From the NCBI GenBank assembly GCA_016785015.1, contig JADHTJ010000008.1, forward strand, positions 1 through 64,000: 64,000 bases of DNA, read 5' to 3'. Below are positions 1-8,354 of this stretch, piece by piece; the stretch's first letter is position 1, and every line of letters starts with the position of its first letter. The position numbers were made by a program, and so were the translations under genes. The notes beneath the pieces are model-generated. The model made no database searches and was not told the DNA's origin. It saw only the letters and a program-made list of their open reading frames with translations. This DNA comes from Anaerolineales bacterium (GTDB taxonomy: Bacteria > Chloroflexota > Anaerolineae > Anaerolineales > UBA11858).

Positions 1-46
1 GAATCTGGAAAATTTTTGGTTCTATGGGAATTGCCGAGAGAGACAT

Positions 47-97
47 CACATTTGGGGGTAGGGGGCGGGCGGCGCACGCCCCCTACCCCCAAATGTG
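47..97. repeat. Nested hairpin repeat, copy 1 (perfect inner arms)
   Basis: Perfect 21-bp inverted repeat at 47-67 and 77-97 with a 9-base loop; the left arm carries two G-runs (GGGGG-TA-GGGGG) and the right arm the matching C-runs. Outside it there are weaker matching arms (about 10-45 with about 98-135), giving a hairpin within a hairpin. The same architecture recurs near 13.4, 29.5 and 44.8 kb. It lies just upstream of the FG-GAP gene at 190. Confidence 0.75.
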
Positions 98-189
98 GCC
101 CCTTACCTCGACGAATCCTAGAGACCCAAATTTCTGGGTTGGCAAGGGGATGAACTACAGTGGTAATTTTAAGAAAAGGAAGGCATCAA

Positions 190-1752
190 ATGTTGACTGT
201 AATAAAGAAAAACCTAATTCGTTGGGTCATCATAGCTATGCTTTTGTTCGTCCTGACCGCATTCACTCTCCCCTCATCAACCTCCATTCAACCAAAAATT
301 GTCTCCAATCCTGCGGAGGCTACACCTGCGCCCGAAGACACATTCATACGGGTTGCTCAAGGACACATTGTCAGCAGTGGCAAAATGTCGCGTGGTGTGG
401 CATGGGGTGACTATAATGATGATGGCAAACCTGATTTGTTTGTCGCCAATTCACAAGGGCAAACAAACTTCTTATATCGAAATGATGGTGATGGAATTTT
501 CACGCCCGTTCAAGAAAGTGAAATAATGCAAATAAGATCGTATTCGGAGAGTGGGAACTGGGTCGACTATGATAGCGATGGAGACCTTGATCTATTCATC
601 ACCAATATTCGTAACGAAGCAAACTTCCTCTTCCGCAACGACGGGGATGATTCCTTTACGCGGATCACAGACGGGGAAATCGTCTCTGAAAGACGATCGT
701 CAACGGGAAGTTGTTGGGCCGATTATGATGCTGATGGAGATCTAGACGTCTTCGTGGCAAATCGAAACGAACAGCACAATTCTTTCTTCTCCAATAATGG
801 GGATGGAAACTTTGCTAAGATGACCGATGGTGAGATTGTAAAAAATGGCGGTGATTCTCGCGCCTGCGGCTGGGCCGATGTAGACGGCGATGCCGATCTC
901 GATCTGTATGTTGGCAATGCTCACGAAGCAAATTTCTTTTACACCAACAATGGCGATGGTACCTTCACTCGAGTAACCGAGGGAAGTTTTACAAACGATA
1001 TTTCCTATACCTATGGCCTTTCATGGGCCGACGTTGATAATGATGGCGACATCGACCTGTTTGTCTCAAATGTACAGGATAAAAATATACTCTATTTGAA
1101 CAATGGCCTTGGGGAGTTCGAAAGAGTCGTCGATGAACCGTTCGCGACAGATATTGGAGCATCGAAAGGCAATACCTGGGGAGATTTTGACAATGATGGG
1201 GATGTGGATCTTTTTGTAGCCAATGGCACACCGGATATTAGCGATGTAACCAATTTCTTGTATCTCAATGATGGGGAAGGTACCTTCACTCGCTCAGCCG
1301 TTGGCGTTCTAACAGATGATAACCATATCTCTGCTGGTACAGCCTGGGTGGATTACAACAACGATGGTCGCCTTGATATTTTTGTTGCCAATTGGGGTAA
1401 TAACAATCAAGATAACGCCCTTTATACGAATGAGAATGGTGAGATAGGAAATTGGATCAAGATCTCACTTGTCGGCTACGAGTCTAATAGATCATCAATT
1501 GGTGCCACAGTCAGGCTGGAAACCATCATTGATGCAGAAACGATTTGGCAGACACATCAGGTGTTGGGGAATACTGGCTATGGGAGTCAAAATGAACAGA
1601 TCATCCATTTTGGGATTGGATCTGCGACGCAAATCAAATCGCTTGAGATACGCTGGCAATCTGGGGAGGTAGATGTTTACACAGAATTGATCGCGAACAC
1701 GCGCTACACAGCAACGGAGGCAGGCGATCTTCACTTAACTGACAGCCAGTAA
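190..1752 (+). CDS. Secreted FG-GAP/VCBS repeat protein with C-terminal ASPIC/UnbV domain
   Basis: This is a 520-residue extracellular or envelope protein. A basic N-terminus plus a hydrophobic stretch (about residues 7-28) looks like a signal peptide or anchor. It is followed by about seven repeats containing calcium-binding-like D-x-D-x-D-G-D-x-D-L motifs, each with a GDG-x-F-T turn, as in FG-GAP/VCBS beta-propellers. The last about 95 residues (GNWIKISLVG... to the end) match the ASPIC/UnbV domain found in CRTAC1-like proteins. The start at 190 is chosen because GGAAGG lies upstream and the signal sequence follows directly. It stands alone, convergent with the DUF389 gene. The family is usually secreted and its ligand is unknown; adhesion or polysaccharide binding is only a guess. 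Confidence 0.85.
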   Translation: MLTVIKKNLIRWVIIAMLLFVLTAFTLPSSTSIQPKIVSNPAEATPAPEDTFIRVAQGHIVSSGKMSRGVAWGDYNDDGKPDLFVANSQGQTNFLYRNDGDGIFTPVQESEIMQIRSYSESGNWVDYDSDGDLDLFITNIRNEANFLFRNDGDDSFTRITDGEIVSERRSSTGSCWADYDADGDLDVFVANRNEQHNSFFSNNGDGNFAKMTDGEIVKNGGDSRACGWADVDGDADLDLYVGNAHEANFFYTNNGDGTFTRVTEGSFTNDISYTYGLSWADVDNDGDIDLFVSNVQDKNILYLNNGLGEFERVVDEPFATDIGASKGNTWGDFDNDGDVDLFVANGTPDISDVTNFLYLNDGEGTFTRSAVGVLTDDNHISAGTAWVDYNNDGRLDIFVANWGNNNQDNALYTNENGEIGNWIKISLVGYESNRSSIGATVRLETIIDAETIWQTHQVLGNTGYGSQNEQIIHFGIGSATQIKSLEIRWQSGEVDVYTELIANTRYTATEAGDLHLTDSQ

Positions 1753-1809
1753 AGAACTGTCCATAGTTTTTTGATCTGTGAATATATTTTCTCGGTGGGA
1801 AAGGTTTCG

Positions 1810-3315
1810 CTAAGGCGTTGCCGTCGGCGTCAGCACATAGATTTGTGGAATCCACCCGATGCGCCCGGCTGAATCTTGCACTTCCACCCACACCAGGCCA
1901 TCAACAATTTCCTGACCGTACAGCACGATCAACGCATCGCCTTCCCGCAGGGTGGCAATTGCCGGTCCGCCGGGGCTTTGACGCAACTTCAAGCCTGGGA
2001 AAATAATCCCCGCCGCGAAACCTGGATAAGTTGTGGGAGTATGTGTAGCCGTCGGCACGAGCGTGGCTGTGTTTGTTGGCAATGCCGTTGCCGTAGATGT
2101 TGGTGTCAGAGTCGGCTCAGGGGTCACGGTCGCCGTGAAAGTGGGGCTAGGGCCCGGAGTGTAGGTATACGTGGGTGGCGGCGTATTGGTTGCCGTTGGG
2201 GGTATTTTGGGATCGAGCCTCTGTGCCTGGAATTGGTTTAGAAGCAATTGGAATTCCTGCCCTTCAGACAAGATTTCTAATTCACGAAGGCGCGCCCCAA
2301 CGGCATCACGCAATTGCAGCATCTCCGCATAACCAAAGAGCCTTGGCGTGCGAATGGTGATTTCCATGACCAATCGATTCTCTTCATCAGCAATATTCCA
2401 CTCAGTAATTTCAGCTTCGTGGAATTCATATGCTTCTTTAGATGTTATGCTGCGAATTTGTGTATTGCGTTCGACCAAATCGCGCGATGAGTTGGCTTCT
2501 CGAACAAATTGCACGCTGGTGTATGTCAGGGGGGCAAGCAAAAGTGCAGTTACAATGACCAACACAACCAAACTGCGCGGTAGTCCAGCCACCCTGCCCA
2601 CCTTTTCGACAGAGCGTGGCGTAAATCCCAGCACAAAGAATACGATCATCGCTGAGGCAGCTATGGCAACGCTATTGGTAATGAACAACAAGAACGCGCC
2701 CCCGGCCACATCCCATCGTTGATAAGCCAACCCGATGCCCACAGTCGCCAGGGGAGGCAGTAAGGCCGTAGCGATGGCAACACCTGGAAGCGCGGCTGAA
2801 ATATCGGGCATTGCCAAAGCAAATGCGGCAGCCAATCCACCGGCAATAGCAACCCCCAAATCCATGGGAGTCGGTTGGGTGCGGGACATTACTTCACTGG
2901 GCAGGTTTTCAGCCAACAAAGGGATAAAGGGGATCAGCCGATTATTCAGGGTCAATAGCGTAGCGATAAGAACTGCCAATGCTGACCCACGAAATAGCGA
3001 CGCGGCGGCCTCGCGCAGTAAGCGGTCATCACCACGGATTGAACCCAAGCCCAAACCAATAATTGGTGACATCAAAGGAGCAACCAACATCGCTCCAATG
3101 ATTGTCGCTGGGGAGTTCATCAGCAGCCCCAAGGTGGCGATCACGCTCGAAAGCAATACCAGCAAGAAATAGCTGAAATCCGGCTCGGAAGAATCCCTCA
3201 AACGAACCTGAACTTCTCCCCGTCGCTCCTGGCTGACTGGCGGCACAATGCGCCGCCAAAGATGCCAGATAGCTGTGCGCAATGAGGATGGCCTGGTGAT
3301 GGGTTTCTCATCCAT
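1810..3315 (-). CDS. DUF389 membrane protein with C-terminal SH3-like domain
   Basis: About 501 residues. Residues about 35-260 hold five or six hydrophobic segments with the DUF389 signature region (NSPATIIGAMLVAPLMSPI; later a run of ATALLPPLATVGIGLA), a family of uncharacterised integral membrane proteins. After a soluble segment comes a Pro/Thr-rich linker (about 365-430, many TPTxT units) and a C-terminal bacterial SH3-like module (LKLRQSPGGPAI...GRIGWIPQIYVL), which suggests the C-terminus faces the cell wall or exterior. The ATG at 3315 is preferred over an upstream in-frame TTG at 3348. No strong ribosome site is visible, but TACAAT sits just upstream and the mRNA may be nearly leaderless. 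Function unknown. Confidence 0.8.
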   Translation of the reverse strand: MDEKPITRPSSLRTAIWHLWRRIVPPVSQERRGEVQVRLRDSSEPDFSYFLLVLLSSVIATLGLLMNSPATIIGAMLVAPLMSPIIGLGLGSIRGDDRLLREAAASLFRGSALAVLIATLLTLNNRLIPFIPLLAENLPSEVMSRTQPTPMDLGVAIAGGLAAAFALAMPDISAALPGVAIATALLPPLATVGIGLAYQRWDVAGGAFLLFITNSVAIAASAMIVFFVLGFTPRSVEKVGRVAGLPRSLVVLVIVTALLLAPLTYTSVQFVREANSSRDLVERNTQIRSITSKEAYEFHEAEITEWNIADEENRLVMEITIRTPRLFGYAEMLQLRDAVGARLRELEILSEGQEFQLLLNQFQAQRLDPKIPPTATNTPPPTYTYTPGPSPTFTATVTPEPTLTPTSTATALPTNTATLVPTATHTPTTYPGFAAGIIFPGLKLRQSPGGPAIATLREGDALIVLYGQEIVDGLVWVEVQDSAGRIGWIPQIYVLTPTATP

Positions 3316-3418
3316 AGTGATGTTATTGTACCCCAAAGATGCAACCAAGGTTGCCGATCAGCGTAAACTTTCATCAATGGTAGAATTTGCTCCAACTCAA
3401 TGAAATCCATACTGATTT

Positions 3419-4393
3419 ATGGCTGCCATACCAACTACTCTCCTAACCAGTAAACAAAAAAATCTGCGTCCCTTCGACACGCGCCGTGACCTGATGCCCG
3501 CGGCGGATTTGATCGAGTTGTGTTTTGCGGAAACCTTATCCGTCGATGGGCGGCGGTATCTGCAAAAAATGCGCGCCACTGCCAAGGCACAGGCATCATC
3601 ACAATTTGCGGCGCTTACGGCCACACGCGCATCCTTGCCCTTAGCAGGTTACGTCTGGGAAGAAGATGGCCAACTCGTCGGCAATTTGAGCCTGATCCCC
3701 TTCTTCCATCGCGGACGGCGCATCAACTTGATTGCCAATGTTTCCGTCCACCCCGATTATCGCCAGAACGGCATTGCCAAAGCGCTAACTCAAGAAGCCT
3801 TAGATAAGTCCCGGCGGCGACGGATTTCTGAAGTCTGGCTGCAGGTAAGGGAAGACAACCCGGCTGCATGTGCGCTCTACAACTCAATGGGATTCAAAGC
3901 CCAGGGTCGCAGGAGCACCTGGACCGTCAATCCCAAATGCTTGCGGGGTGAGATTCCGCCCGGGAGGCGGGTGACCATTCGGAGCGCCCGCCATTGGGAA
4001 CAACAAACCGCGTGGCTGCTTGAGAATTATCCAGCTTCTATGCACTGGCATTTCCCGCTCAACATGCAAGCCATCCGACCCGGCCTTTTGGGGTTGACAT
4101 ATCGATTTTTCAGTGAGGTGCGGGTACGTCAATGGGTTGCGCGAGAGAAAGATAATTTGCTCGGGGTGTTAATCTGGCAGGCCTCCCACGCTCATGCGGA
4201 TTATCTGTGGTTTGCGGCATCTCCTGAAACGGAAGAGATGGCGATCTACACGATCATGCCCTTCATTAAAAGGGAGAGCTTGCTTCGCCGACCTCTATCT
4301 TTAGATTACCCCGCAGGGCGCGCCGAGGCTGCATTACTCGCAGTGGGATTTGAATTTCAGCACACTTTGATATGGATGAAAGTGAAACCATGA
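3419..4393 (+). CDS. GNAT-family N-acetyltransferase
   Basis: This 324-residue protein has a typical GNAT core at about residues 75-165: beta strands ending in NVSVHPDYRQNGIAKALTQ, where the R/Q-x-x-G-x-A motif A binds acetyl-CoA, then an NPAACALYNSMGFKAQG motif B. The second half (about 175-324) looks like a degenerate GNAT or family-specific C-terminal extension. The acceptor substrate cannot be read from sequence. It is followed after 10 bases by endonuclease V, probably as one transcript. No clear ribosome site precedes the ATG. Confidence 0.8.
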   Translation: MAAIPTTLLTSKQKNLRPFDTRRDLMPAADLIELCFAETLSVDGRRYLQKMRATAKAQASSQFAALTATRASLPLAGYVWEEDGQLVGNLSLIPFFHRGRRINLIANVSVHPDYRQNGIAKALTQEALDKSRRRRISEVWLQVREDNPAACALYNSMGFKAQGRRSTWTVNPKCLRGEIPPGRRVTIRSARHWEQQTAWLLENYPASMHWHFPLNMQAIRPGLLGLTYRFFSEVRVRQWVAREKDNLLGVLIWQASHAHADYLWFAASPETEEMAIYTIMPFIKRESLLRRPLSLDYPAGRAEAALLAVGFEFQHTLIWMKVKP

Positions 4394-4403
4394 GCGGAGC
4401 AAG

Positions 4404-5090
4404 ATGAGCGAACTTAATATTGGGTTGGCGCGCCGCACCCATGCCTGGGATTTACCTCCCAAGGATGCCATCCAACTTCAAGAACAGCTTAGAACCAGAG
4501 TAATTTCCTCATCCCTGGCAGATGAGTCAATCCAATATGTGGCTGGCATCGACGTTGGCTTTCCACGAAATAGAGAGATCGCCCATGCTGCAATTGTCTT
4601 GTTGAAATACCCCTCGATGGAATTGGTTGATCAGGGACTAGCCGAACTGCCGGTATCCATGCCCTATGTGCCAGGATTACTCTCATTTCGAGAGATACCC
4701 GTTATTTTAGCCGCATTAGAGGAAATTACGTTGACTCCCGATCTTTTGATCACCGATAGTCAGGGAATCGCCCACCCGCGCCGCTTTGGCTTAGCCTGTC
4801 ACCTGGGGGTGCTGCTCGATATGCCTGCCATAGGCTGTGCCAAATCTATCCTGGTCGGCAAACATAGCACCCTCCGTAAGATGCGCGGCAGCACGGCAGA
4901 CTTGGTTGATAATGGTGAGACGATTGGCTCAGTCGTGCGCACAAGAGATGGAGTCAAACCCGTCTATATCTCCATTGGCCACCGCGTCGACCTAACCTCA
5001 GCAGTACGCATCATCCTGAATTGCGGTAGCGGTTACCGTCTACCAGAACCTACTCGATGGGCGCACAAGTTGGCATCAAAGAAATCCTAG
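4404..5090 (+). CDS. nfi: Endonuclease V (deoxyinosine 3' endonuclease)
   Basis: 228 residues, close to the usual about 225. Endonuclease V nicks DNA (or RNA) one base 3' of inosine, so it acts in repair of deaminated adenine. Visible family motifs are GIDVG (first metal-binding Asp), the wedge-type YVPGLLSFRE motif with its catalytic Glu, and DSQGIAHPRRFGLACHLG with the second Asp and the inosine-pocket region, followed by the GCAKSILVG segment. The gene follows the GNAT gene closely, with a GCGGAGC ribosome-site-like sequence in the gap. All core residues appear intact. Confidence 0.93.
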   Translation: MSELNIGLARRTHAWDLPPKDAIQLQEQLRTRVISSSLADESIQYVAGIDVGFPRNREIAHAAIVLLKYPSMELVDQGLAELPVSMPYVPGLLSFREIPVILAALEEITLTPDLLITDSQGIAHPRRFGLACHLGVLLDMPAIGCAKSILVGKHSTLRKMRGSTADLVDNGETIGSVVRTRDGVKPVYISIGHRVDLTSAVRIILNCGSGYRLPEPTRWAHKLASKKS

Positions 5091-5282
5091 TGAAATATAT
5101 GCGTGGCCGTGATTTCCAAATCACGTAAAACCGGGGTCGCTCGGCGGGCCTTTGGCGAAGAAATCCCGGCTACATGAGATCGCATGAAACGAATTGATAA
5201 ATTATTCGTATACATTGATAACTGATCTTTTTTCTTCATTCATATCTATTCGTGATTTTTCGTTTCTAAGAAGGTAAAAACT

Positions 5283-5666
5283 ATGAACCGTTTCTTTATT
5301 CGCTGGGTGATCAATGCCATCGCCCTTTATGTTGCCATCAACGTTGTGCCAGGTATCCATGCTCAAAATACCCAATGGATGGCCATCTTCGGGTTGGCGC
5401 TGATCTTTGGTCTGCTGAATGCACTCCTACGTCCGTTGTTGAAGCTGCTGACCTGCCCGTTGATCTTCCTCACCCTAGGCTTTTTCACCCTGCTGATCAA
5501 CACCTTGCTGTTCTTCCTGGTCGGCCAGATCGGCACAAACTTCGGCATCGGCTTCGAGGTAGCCAACTTCTGGAGCGCTTTCTGGGGTGGCGTGATCACC
5601 AGTTTGGTCAGCATTGCCCTTAGCTTGGTTTTGAGAGAAGATCGCAAAAAGCATAAAACCCACTAA
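5283..5666 (+). CDS. Phage holin family IV (PF04020-type) small membrane protein
   Basis: 127 residues with about four hydrophobic helices. The conserved WMAIFGLALIFGLLNALLRP segment and the LTCPLIFLTLGFFTLLINT segment are typical of the PF04020 'mycobacterial four-TM phage holin' family. Despite the name, these proteins are widespread chromosomal membrane proteins of unknown role and no phage genes surround it. An AAGAAGG ribosome site precedes the ATG. The charged tail (REDRKKHKTH) is probably cytoplasmic. Confidence 0.85.
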   Translation: MNRFFIRWVINAIALYVAINVVPGIHAQNTQWMAIFGLALIFGLLNALLRPLLKLLTCPLIFLTLGFFTLLINTLLFFLVGQIGTNFGIGFEVANFWSAFWGGVITSLVSIALSLVLREDRKKHKTH

Positions 5667-5698
5667 AATGCCGCTCATTTTTTAGGTTGCAGGGCCTG

Positions 5699-5727
5699 TT
5701 GACTTTGGGTTCGACTCGGCGTATACT
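5699..5727 (+). promoter_or_regulatory. Sigma-70-type promoter of a tiny transcription unit
   Basis: TTGACT (5699-5704), a 17-base spacer, then TATACT (5722-5727): near-consensus -35 and -10 boxes at ideal spacing. The predicted RNA would start near 5734, immediately upstream of a strong ribosome site and a 12-codon ORF, and would end at the terminator at 5801-5830. Confidence 0.7.
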
Positions 5728-5755
5728 GAATACTATCTCCGGAGGTAACCCGCTT

Positions 5756-5794
5756 ATGCGAGTAGCAGGTAAAAAGGGAACAACTAAGTACTGA
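5756..5794 (+). CDS. Possible 12-residue peptide ORF with strong ribosome site
   Basis: ATG at 5756 opens a 12-codon frame (MRVAGKKGTTKY, then TGA). CCGGAGGT lies with nine bases between GGAGGT and ATG, an ideal Shine-Dalgarno placement. A near-consensus promoter precedes it and an intrinsic terminator follows seven bases after the stop, so the unit is only about 95 bases of RNA. The peptide is basic and matches no family I recognise. It could be a real small protein, a leader peptide attenuating the SWIM gene at 5919, or a small RNA in which the ORF is incidental. Confidence 0.45.
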   Translation: MRVAGKKGTTKY

Positions 5795-5800
5795 TATTGA

Positions 5801-5830
5801 AGCACGCGCGCGAGTTGCGTGCTTTTTTTT
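5801..5830 (+). terminator. Intrinsic terminator after the tiny ORF
   Basis: AGCACGC / GCGTGCT stem with a 9-base loop followed by eight T. It ends the short unit that starts at the 5699 promoter. Confidence 0.8.
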
Positions 5831-5833
5831 ATG

Positions 5834-5887
5834 CCAAAGTGTGAGTGAAATACACACTTTGGCCACTCCAATGCAGGAGCATTGGAG
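5834..5887 (+). repeat. Double-hairpin repeat, copy 1
   Basis: Stem 1 is CCAAAGTGTG (5834-5843) with CACACTTTGG (5853-5862). A CCACT linker leads to stem 2, CCAATGC/GCATTGG with a 4-base AGGA loop (extended to CTCCAATGC/GCATTGGAG). The same arrangement, with compensatory base changes, is present in inverse orientation at 50352-50403. Confidence 0.65.
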
Positions 5888-5918
5888 GATAAACAAACTT
5901 AGATTTAGGAGAATACAT

Positions 5919-6155
5919 ATGGACTATGGGATGATTGGTAAGATCAAAAAAGCGAAACAGTATGCCAATGAAGAACGAGAACGCATTCAAGTAAACACAT
6001 TCAAAGTCACTTTTGACGGTAAGAATAACCCCCACATCATAGAATTTGATGACAATAAATGGCAATGTGACTGTGACTTTTTCCAGACACGCGGCCGCTG
6101 CAGCCATACCATTGCTCTAGAAGAGATATTAGAAGGGGTTAATTGGGGCGATTAA
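5919..6155 (+). CDS. Small SWIM zinc-finger protein
   Basis: 78 residues. The C-terminal half carries a SWIM motif, WQCDCDFFQTRGRCSHTIAL, i.e. C-x-C then C-x-H, which chelates one zinc and in other proteins binds DNA or protein partners. The N-terminus is short, charged and helical. The start at 5919 is chosen for TTTAGGAGA upstream; an in-frame ATG at 5841 would put the double-hairpin repeat inside the protein. A terminator follows the stop. Stand-alone mini-SWIM proteins are of unknown function. Confidence 0.8.
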   Translation: MDYGMIGKIKKAKQYANEERERIQVNTFKVTFDGKNNPHIIEFDDNKWQCDCDFFQTRGRCSHTIALEEILEGVNWGD

Positions 6156-6175
6156 AACCAATTTTTCATAATAGG

Positions 6176-6214
6176 AAATGCCCCGTGGATGTGTATCGAC
6201 GGGGCATTTTTTTT
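6176..6214 (+). terminator. Intrinsic terminator of the SWIM gene
   Basis: AAATGCCCCGT pairs with ACGGGGCATTT across a 12-base loop and runs into eight or more T. Strong rho-independent terminator. Confidence 0.85.
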
Positions 6215-6289
6215 GCAAAGTTGCCCCGCTTTCCCCCCTGTGCTACAATCTCATAGCACAGGCAAATATTTCCCCAACAGCAGAATTTT

Positions 6290-6811
6290 ATGCCGAAAGA
6301 TAAGAAAAAGAGCACCAAAAAGAAACCCGCTCCGGCTCCGCTACCACCGGTTCGTAAATCCGCGGTGGTCCCATATCGATTTAAGAATGACGTCCTGCAA
6401 TTTCTGCTGATCACCCCAAAAACAAAGGATACCAAATCTACTAAAGCATCTCTCTGGATTATCCCTAAAGGGACGATCAAAGCTGATATCAGGCCAGCCG
6501 AATCAGCGCGCATTGAGGCCTTGGAGGAAGCAGGAGTACTCGGCGAGTTGCACCCGCGCATCAAGGGCTTCTATTGCTTCGAGCCGAAGAATGGTGCTAT
6601 CCAAGAGATCTTCACTTATTTTATGAAAGTCTCGTATACGATGAAGAACTGGGAAGAAAAGAACCAGCGCAAACGAATGTGGGTGGCCCTGGAGAATATC
6701 CGCGATTATATCGACGAACCAGAATTGGCCGAAATCATTGAGGGCAATGAAAACAGACTGCGCAGAAATTTGTTGTGGGAACGTGCCAGAAAAATGATCT
6801 TCCCAGGATAG
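6290..6811 (+). CDS. NUDIX hydrolase (DIPP-like)
   Basis: 173 residues. A basic KKKSTKKK tail at the N-terminus precedes a NUDIX fold: the RKSAVVPYRF strand, WIIPKGTIKAD, then the NUDIX box ending IEALEEAGVLGE. The Glu pair that holds Mg2+ is present, while the first Arg of the R-E-U-x-E-E core is Ile. The layout (PKG, a box with EEAG, then a W-V-x-L-E segment) resembles diphosphoinositol-polyphosphate/Ap(n)A hydrolases, so nucleoside or inositol polyphosphates are plausible substrates. The first 20-30 residues may be disordered. No strong ribosome site is visible. Confidence 0.82.
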   Translation: MPKDKKKSTKKKPAPAPLPPVRKSAVVPYRFKNDVLQFLLITPKTKDTKSTKASLWIIPKGTIKADIRPAESARIEALEEAGVLGELHPRIKGFYCFEPKNGAIQEIFTYFMKVSYTMKNWEEKNQRKRMWVALENIRDYIDEPELAEIIEGNENRLRRNLLWERARKMIFPG

Positions 6812-6939
6812 GATAAATTGAGTTCGGTGAATGCGGTTCTTTCAAACATCATCCAGATGAAGAAGGAGCCGCTTTTGTATTCAGTAATTTCTCATAACCT
6901 TTGAGTTCTCACAGCCCTCAAAGGCTTCGGGATAAAAAT

Positions 6940-7461
6940 ATGACCCACAAAGAAAACTGGCTCGAAAAATCATTCAGCTTTGATTTTCCAACATCCAAAT
7001 ATGTTGAGTACTTGGAATTCCTGCGTCAAACACCATCCCGTCTTTATGCGTTGGTGGAATCTCTTCCCAACGATGTGCTTATTCAACGTGAGGGTGATTC
7101 ATGGTCCATTCAGGAAAATGTTGGGCATATTCTGACGGTAGAATCTCTCTTTACAGGTCGTCTAGAGGATTATCACAATGATCTCGAAACCCTGCGTCCA
7201 GCCCGTTTCGATGATAACCCCACTGACAAAGCTGATTTCAACACCAAAGATATCGGGTGGATATTGCAAGAATTTCAAGCGCAGCGCCAGGCATATATGG
7301 ATCAACTAGGTGCGTTAGAAGCGGAAGAGTTTGGCAAAGTGTCATTGCATCCCAGATTACTAAAGCCTATGCGCATTTGTGACACGCTGCTCTTCCACGT
7401 TGAACACGACCGCCATCACTTGCGCCGGATAGAAGAGTTGAAAGACAAGTTTCATTTGTAA
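6940..7461 (+). CDS. DinB-like four-helix protein
   Basis: 173 residues of the DinB/YfiT-like four-helix-bundle superfamily. The conserved elements are WSIQENVGHILTVE (first metal-ligand His in the helix) and the late HVEHDRHHLRRIEELK segment with His ligands. Family members bind a divalent metal, and some are thiol-dependent transferases; the substrate here is unknown. ATG at 6940 is taken as start because the frame upstream has only TTG. It precedes the WD40 gene by 17 bases, probably in one operon reaching to DUF1028. Confidence 0.8.
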   Translation: MTHKENWLEKSFSFDFPTSKYVEYLEFLRQTPSRLYALVESLPNDVLIQREGDSWSIQENVGHILTVESLFTGRLEDYHNDLETLRPARFDDNPTDKADFNTKDIGWILQEFQAQRQAYMDQLGALEAEEFGKVSLHPRLLKPMRICDTLLFHVEHDRHHLRRIEELKDKFHL

Positions 7462-7478
7462 TCGCCAAGGAGAAACTG

Positions 7479-8354
7479 ATGAATACCCCACCGATAACCT
7501 TTGAAGCCCATGGAAATTATGTCATTGGGATACAATTTACCCCCGATAGTCAGACTTTGATCTCTTCAGGTATGGATAATCTGATTAAGTTATGGTCCGT
7601 GCCAGATTGGCAGCATGTAACAACTTTCAAAGGTCACGCCCACAGCGTGAATGATTTATCCCTCTCGCCAGACGGAAAAACTCTGGCCAGCAGTTCGACA
7701 GATCAGACTGTCAAACTATGGTCGTTTCCTGAAGGTCAATTACTGCATACGATGCAAGATCTCAAAAAGACCGTTTCGACGGTTACATTTTCAAATGACG
7801 GCCAATGGATTGCCAGCGGTTCTTATGGTGGGCGCGCCGTTGTCTGGAATTTGAGTGGAGAAATGGTCGTTGGCATCCGAGCCAGCAAGAAGAATCTCTC
7901 ATCAGTGGCCTTCTCGCCCGATAAAAATATCTTGGCCACCAGCGGTCTGGGTGATGAGATCAAACTCTGGTCGCTGCCAGAAGGGGAGCAAATTGGCGAA
8001 CTAAGCGGACATCAGACGGCCGTTTGGGGGCTGCGTTTTATCAAAGGGGGGGATCAATTTATCTCTTTTGGATATGAACAAACAATCAAACTTTGGGACA
8101 CACAATCTTGGGAAGTGATCTATACGATCGATACCAAAGAATATGGCATCAGAGCTATAAATTTTTCCCCCGATGAAAAGCTCCTCGTCACCGGTGCGGA
8201 GAGCAAATTGCAATTGTGGTCCACGGATTCCTGGAAGGTAGAGCGTGAGATCGATGCCGGGGCCAAAGCGCTCTACGGCATGGATTTCTCCCCCGATGGC
8301 AAATGGTTAGCAGTGGGTGCGGCAGACAAGAAGGTCCGTGTGTGGGAACTTTGA
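7479..8354 (+). CDS. WD40 beta-propeller protein
   Basis: 291 residues made almost entirely of seven WD40 repeats (units ending IKLWSVP, VKLWSFP, AVVWNLS, IKLWSLP, IKLWDTQ, LQLWSTD, VRVWEL), i.e. one complete propeller. There is no signal peptide, so it is cytoplasmic and a likely protein-interaction scaffold. AAGGAGAAA is a good ribosome site. Its stop overlaps the start region of the adenosine-deaminase-like gene, suggesting translational coupling. Confidence 0.9.
   Translation: MNTPPITFEAHGNYVIGIQFTPDSQTLISSGMDNLIKLWSVPDWQHVTTFKGHAHSVNDLSLSPDGKTLASSSTDQTVKLWSFPEGQLLHTMQDLKKTVSTVTFSNDGQWIASGSYGGRAVVWNLSGEMVVGIRASKKNLSSVAFSPDKNILATSGLGDEIKLWSLPEGEQIGELSGHQTAVWGLRFIKGGDQFISFGYEQTIKLWDTQSWEVIYTIDTKEYGIRAINFSPDEKLLVTGAESKLQLWSTDSWKVEREIDAGAKALYGMDFSPDGKWLAVGAADKKVRVWEL

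Noticed and set aside
24-410. 128-codon frame over the first hairpin repeat
   Set aside because: It covers the palindrome and overlaps the FG-GAP gene in another frame; no coding signature.
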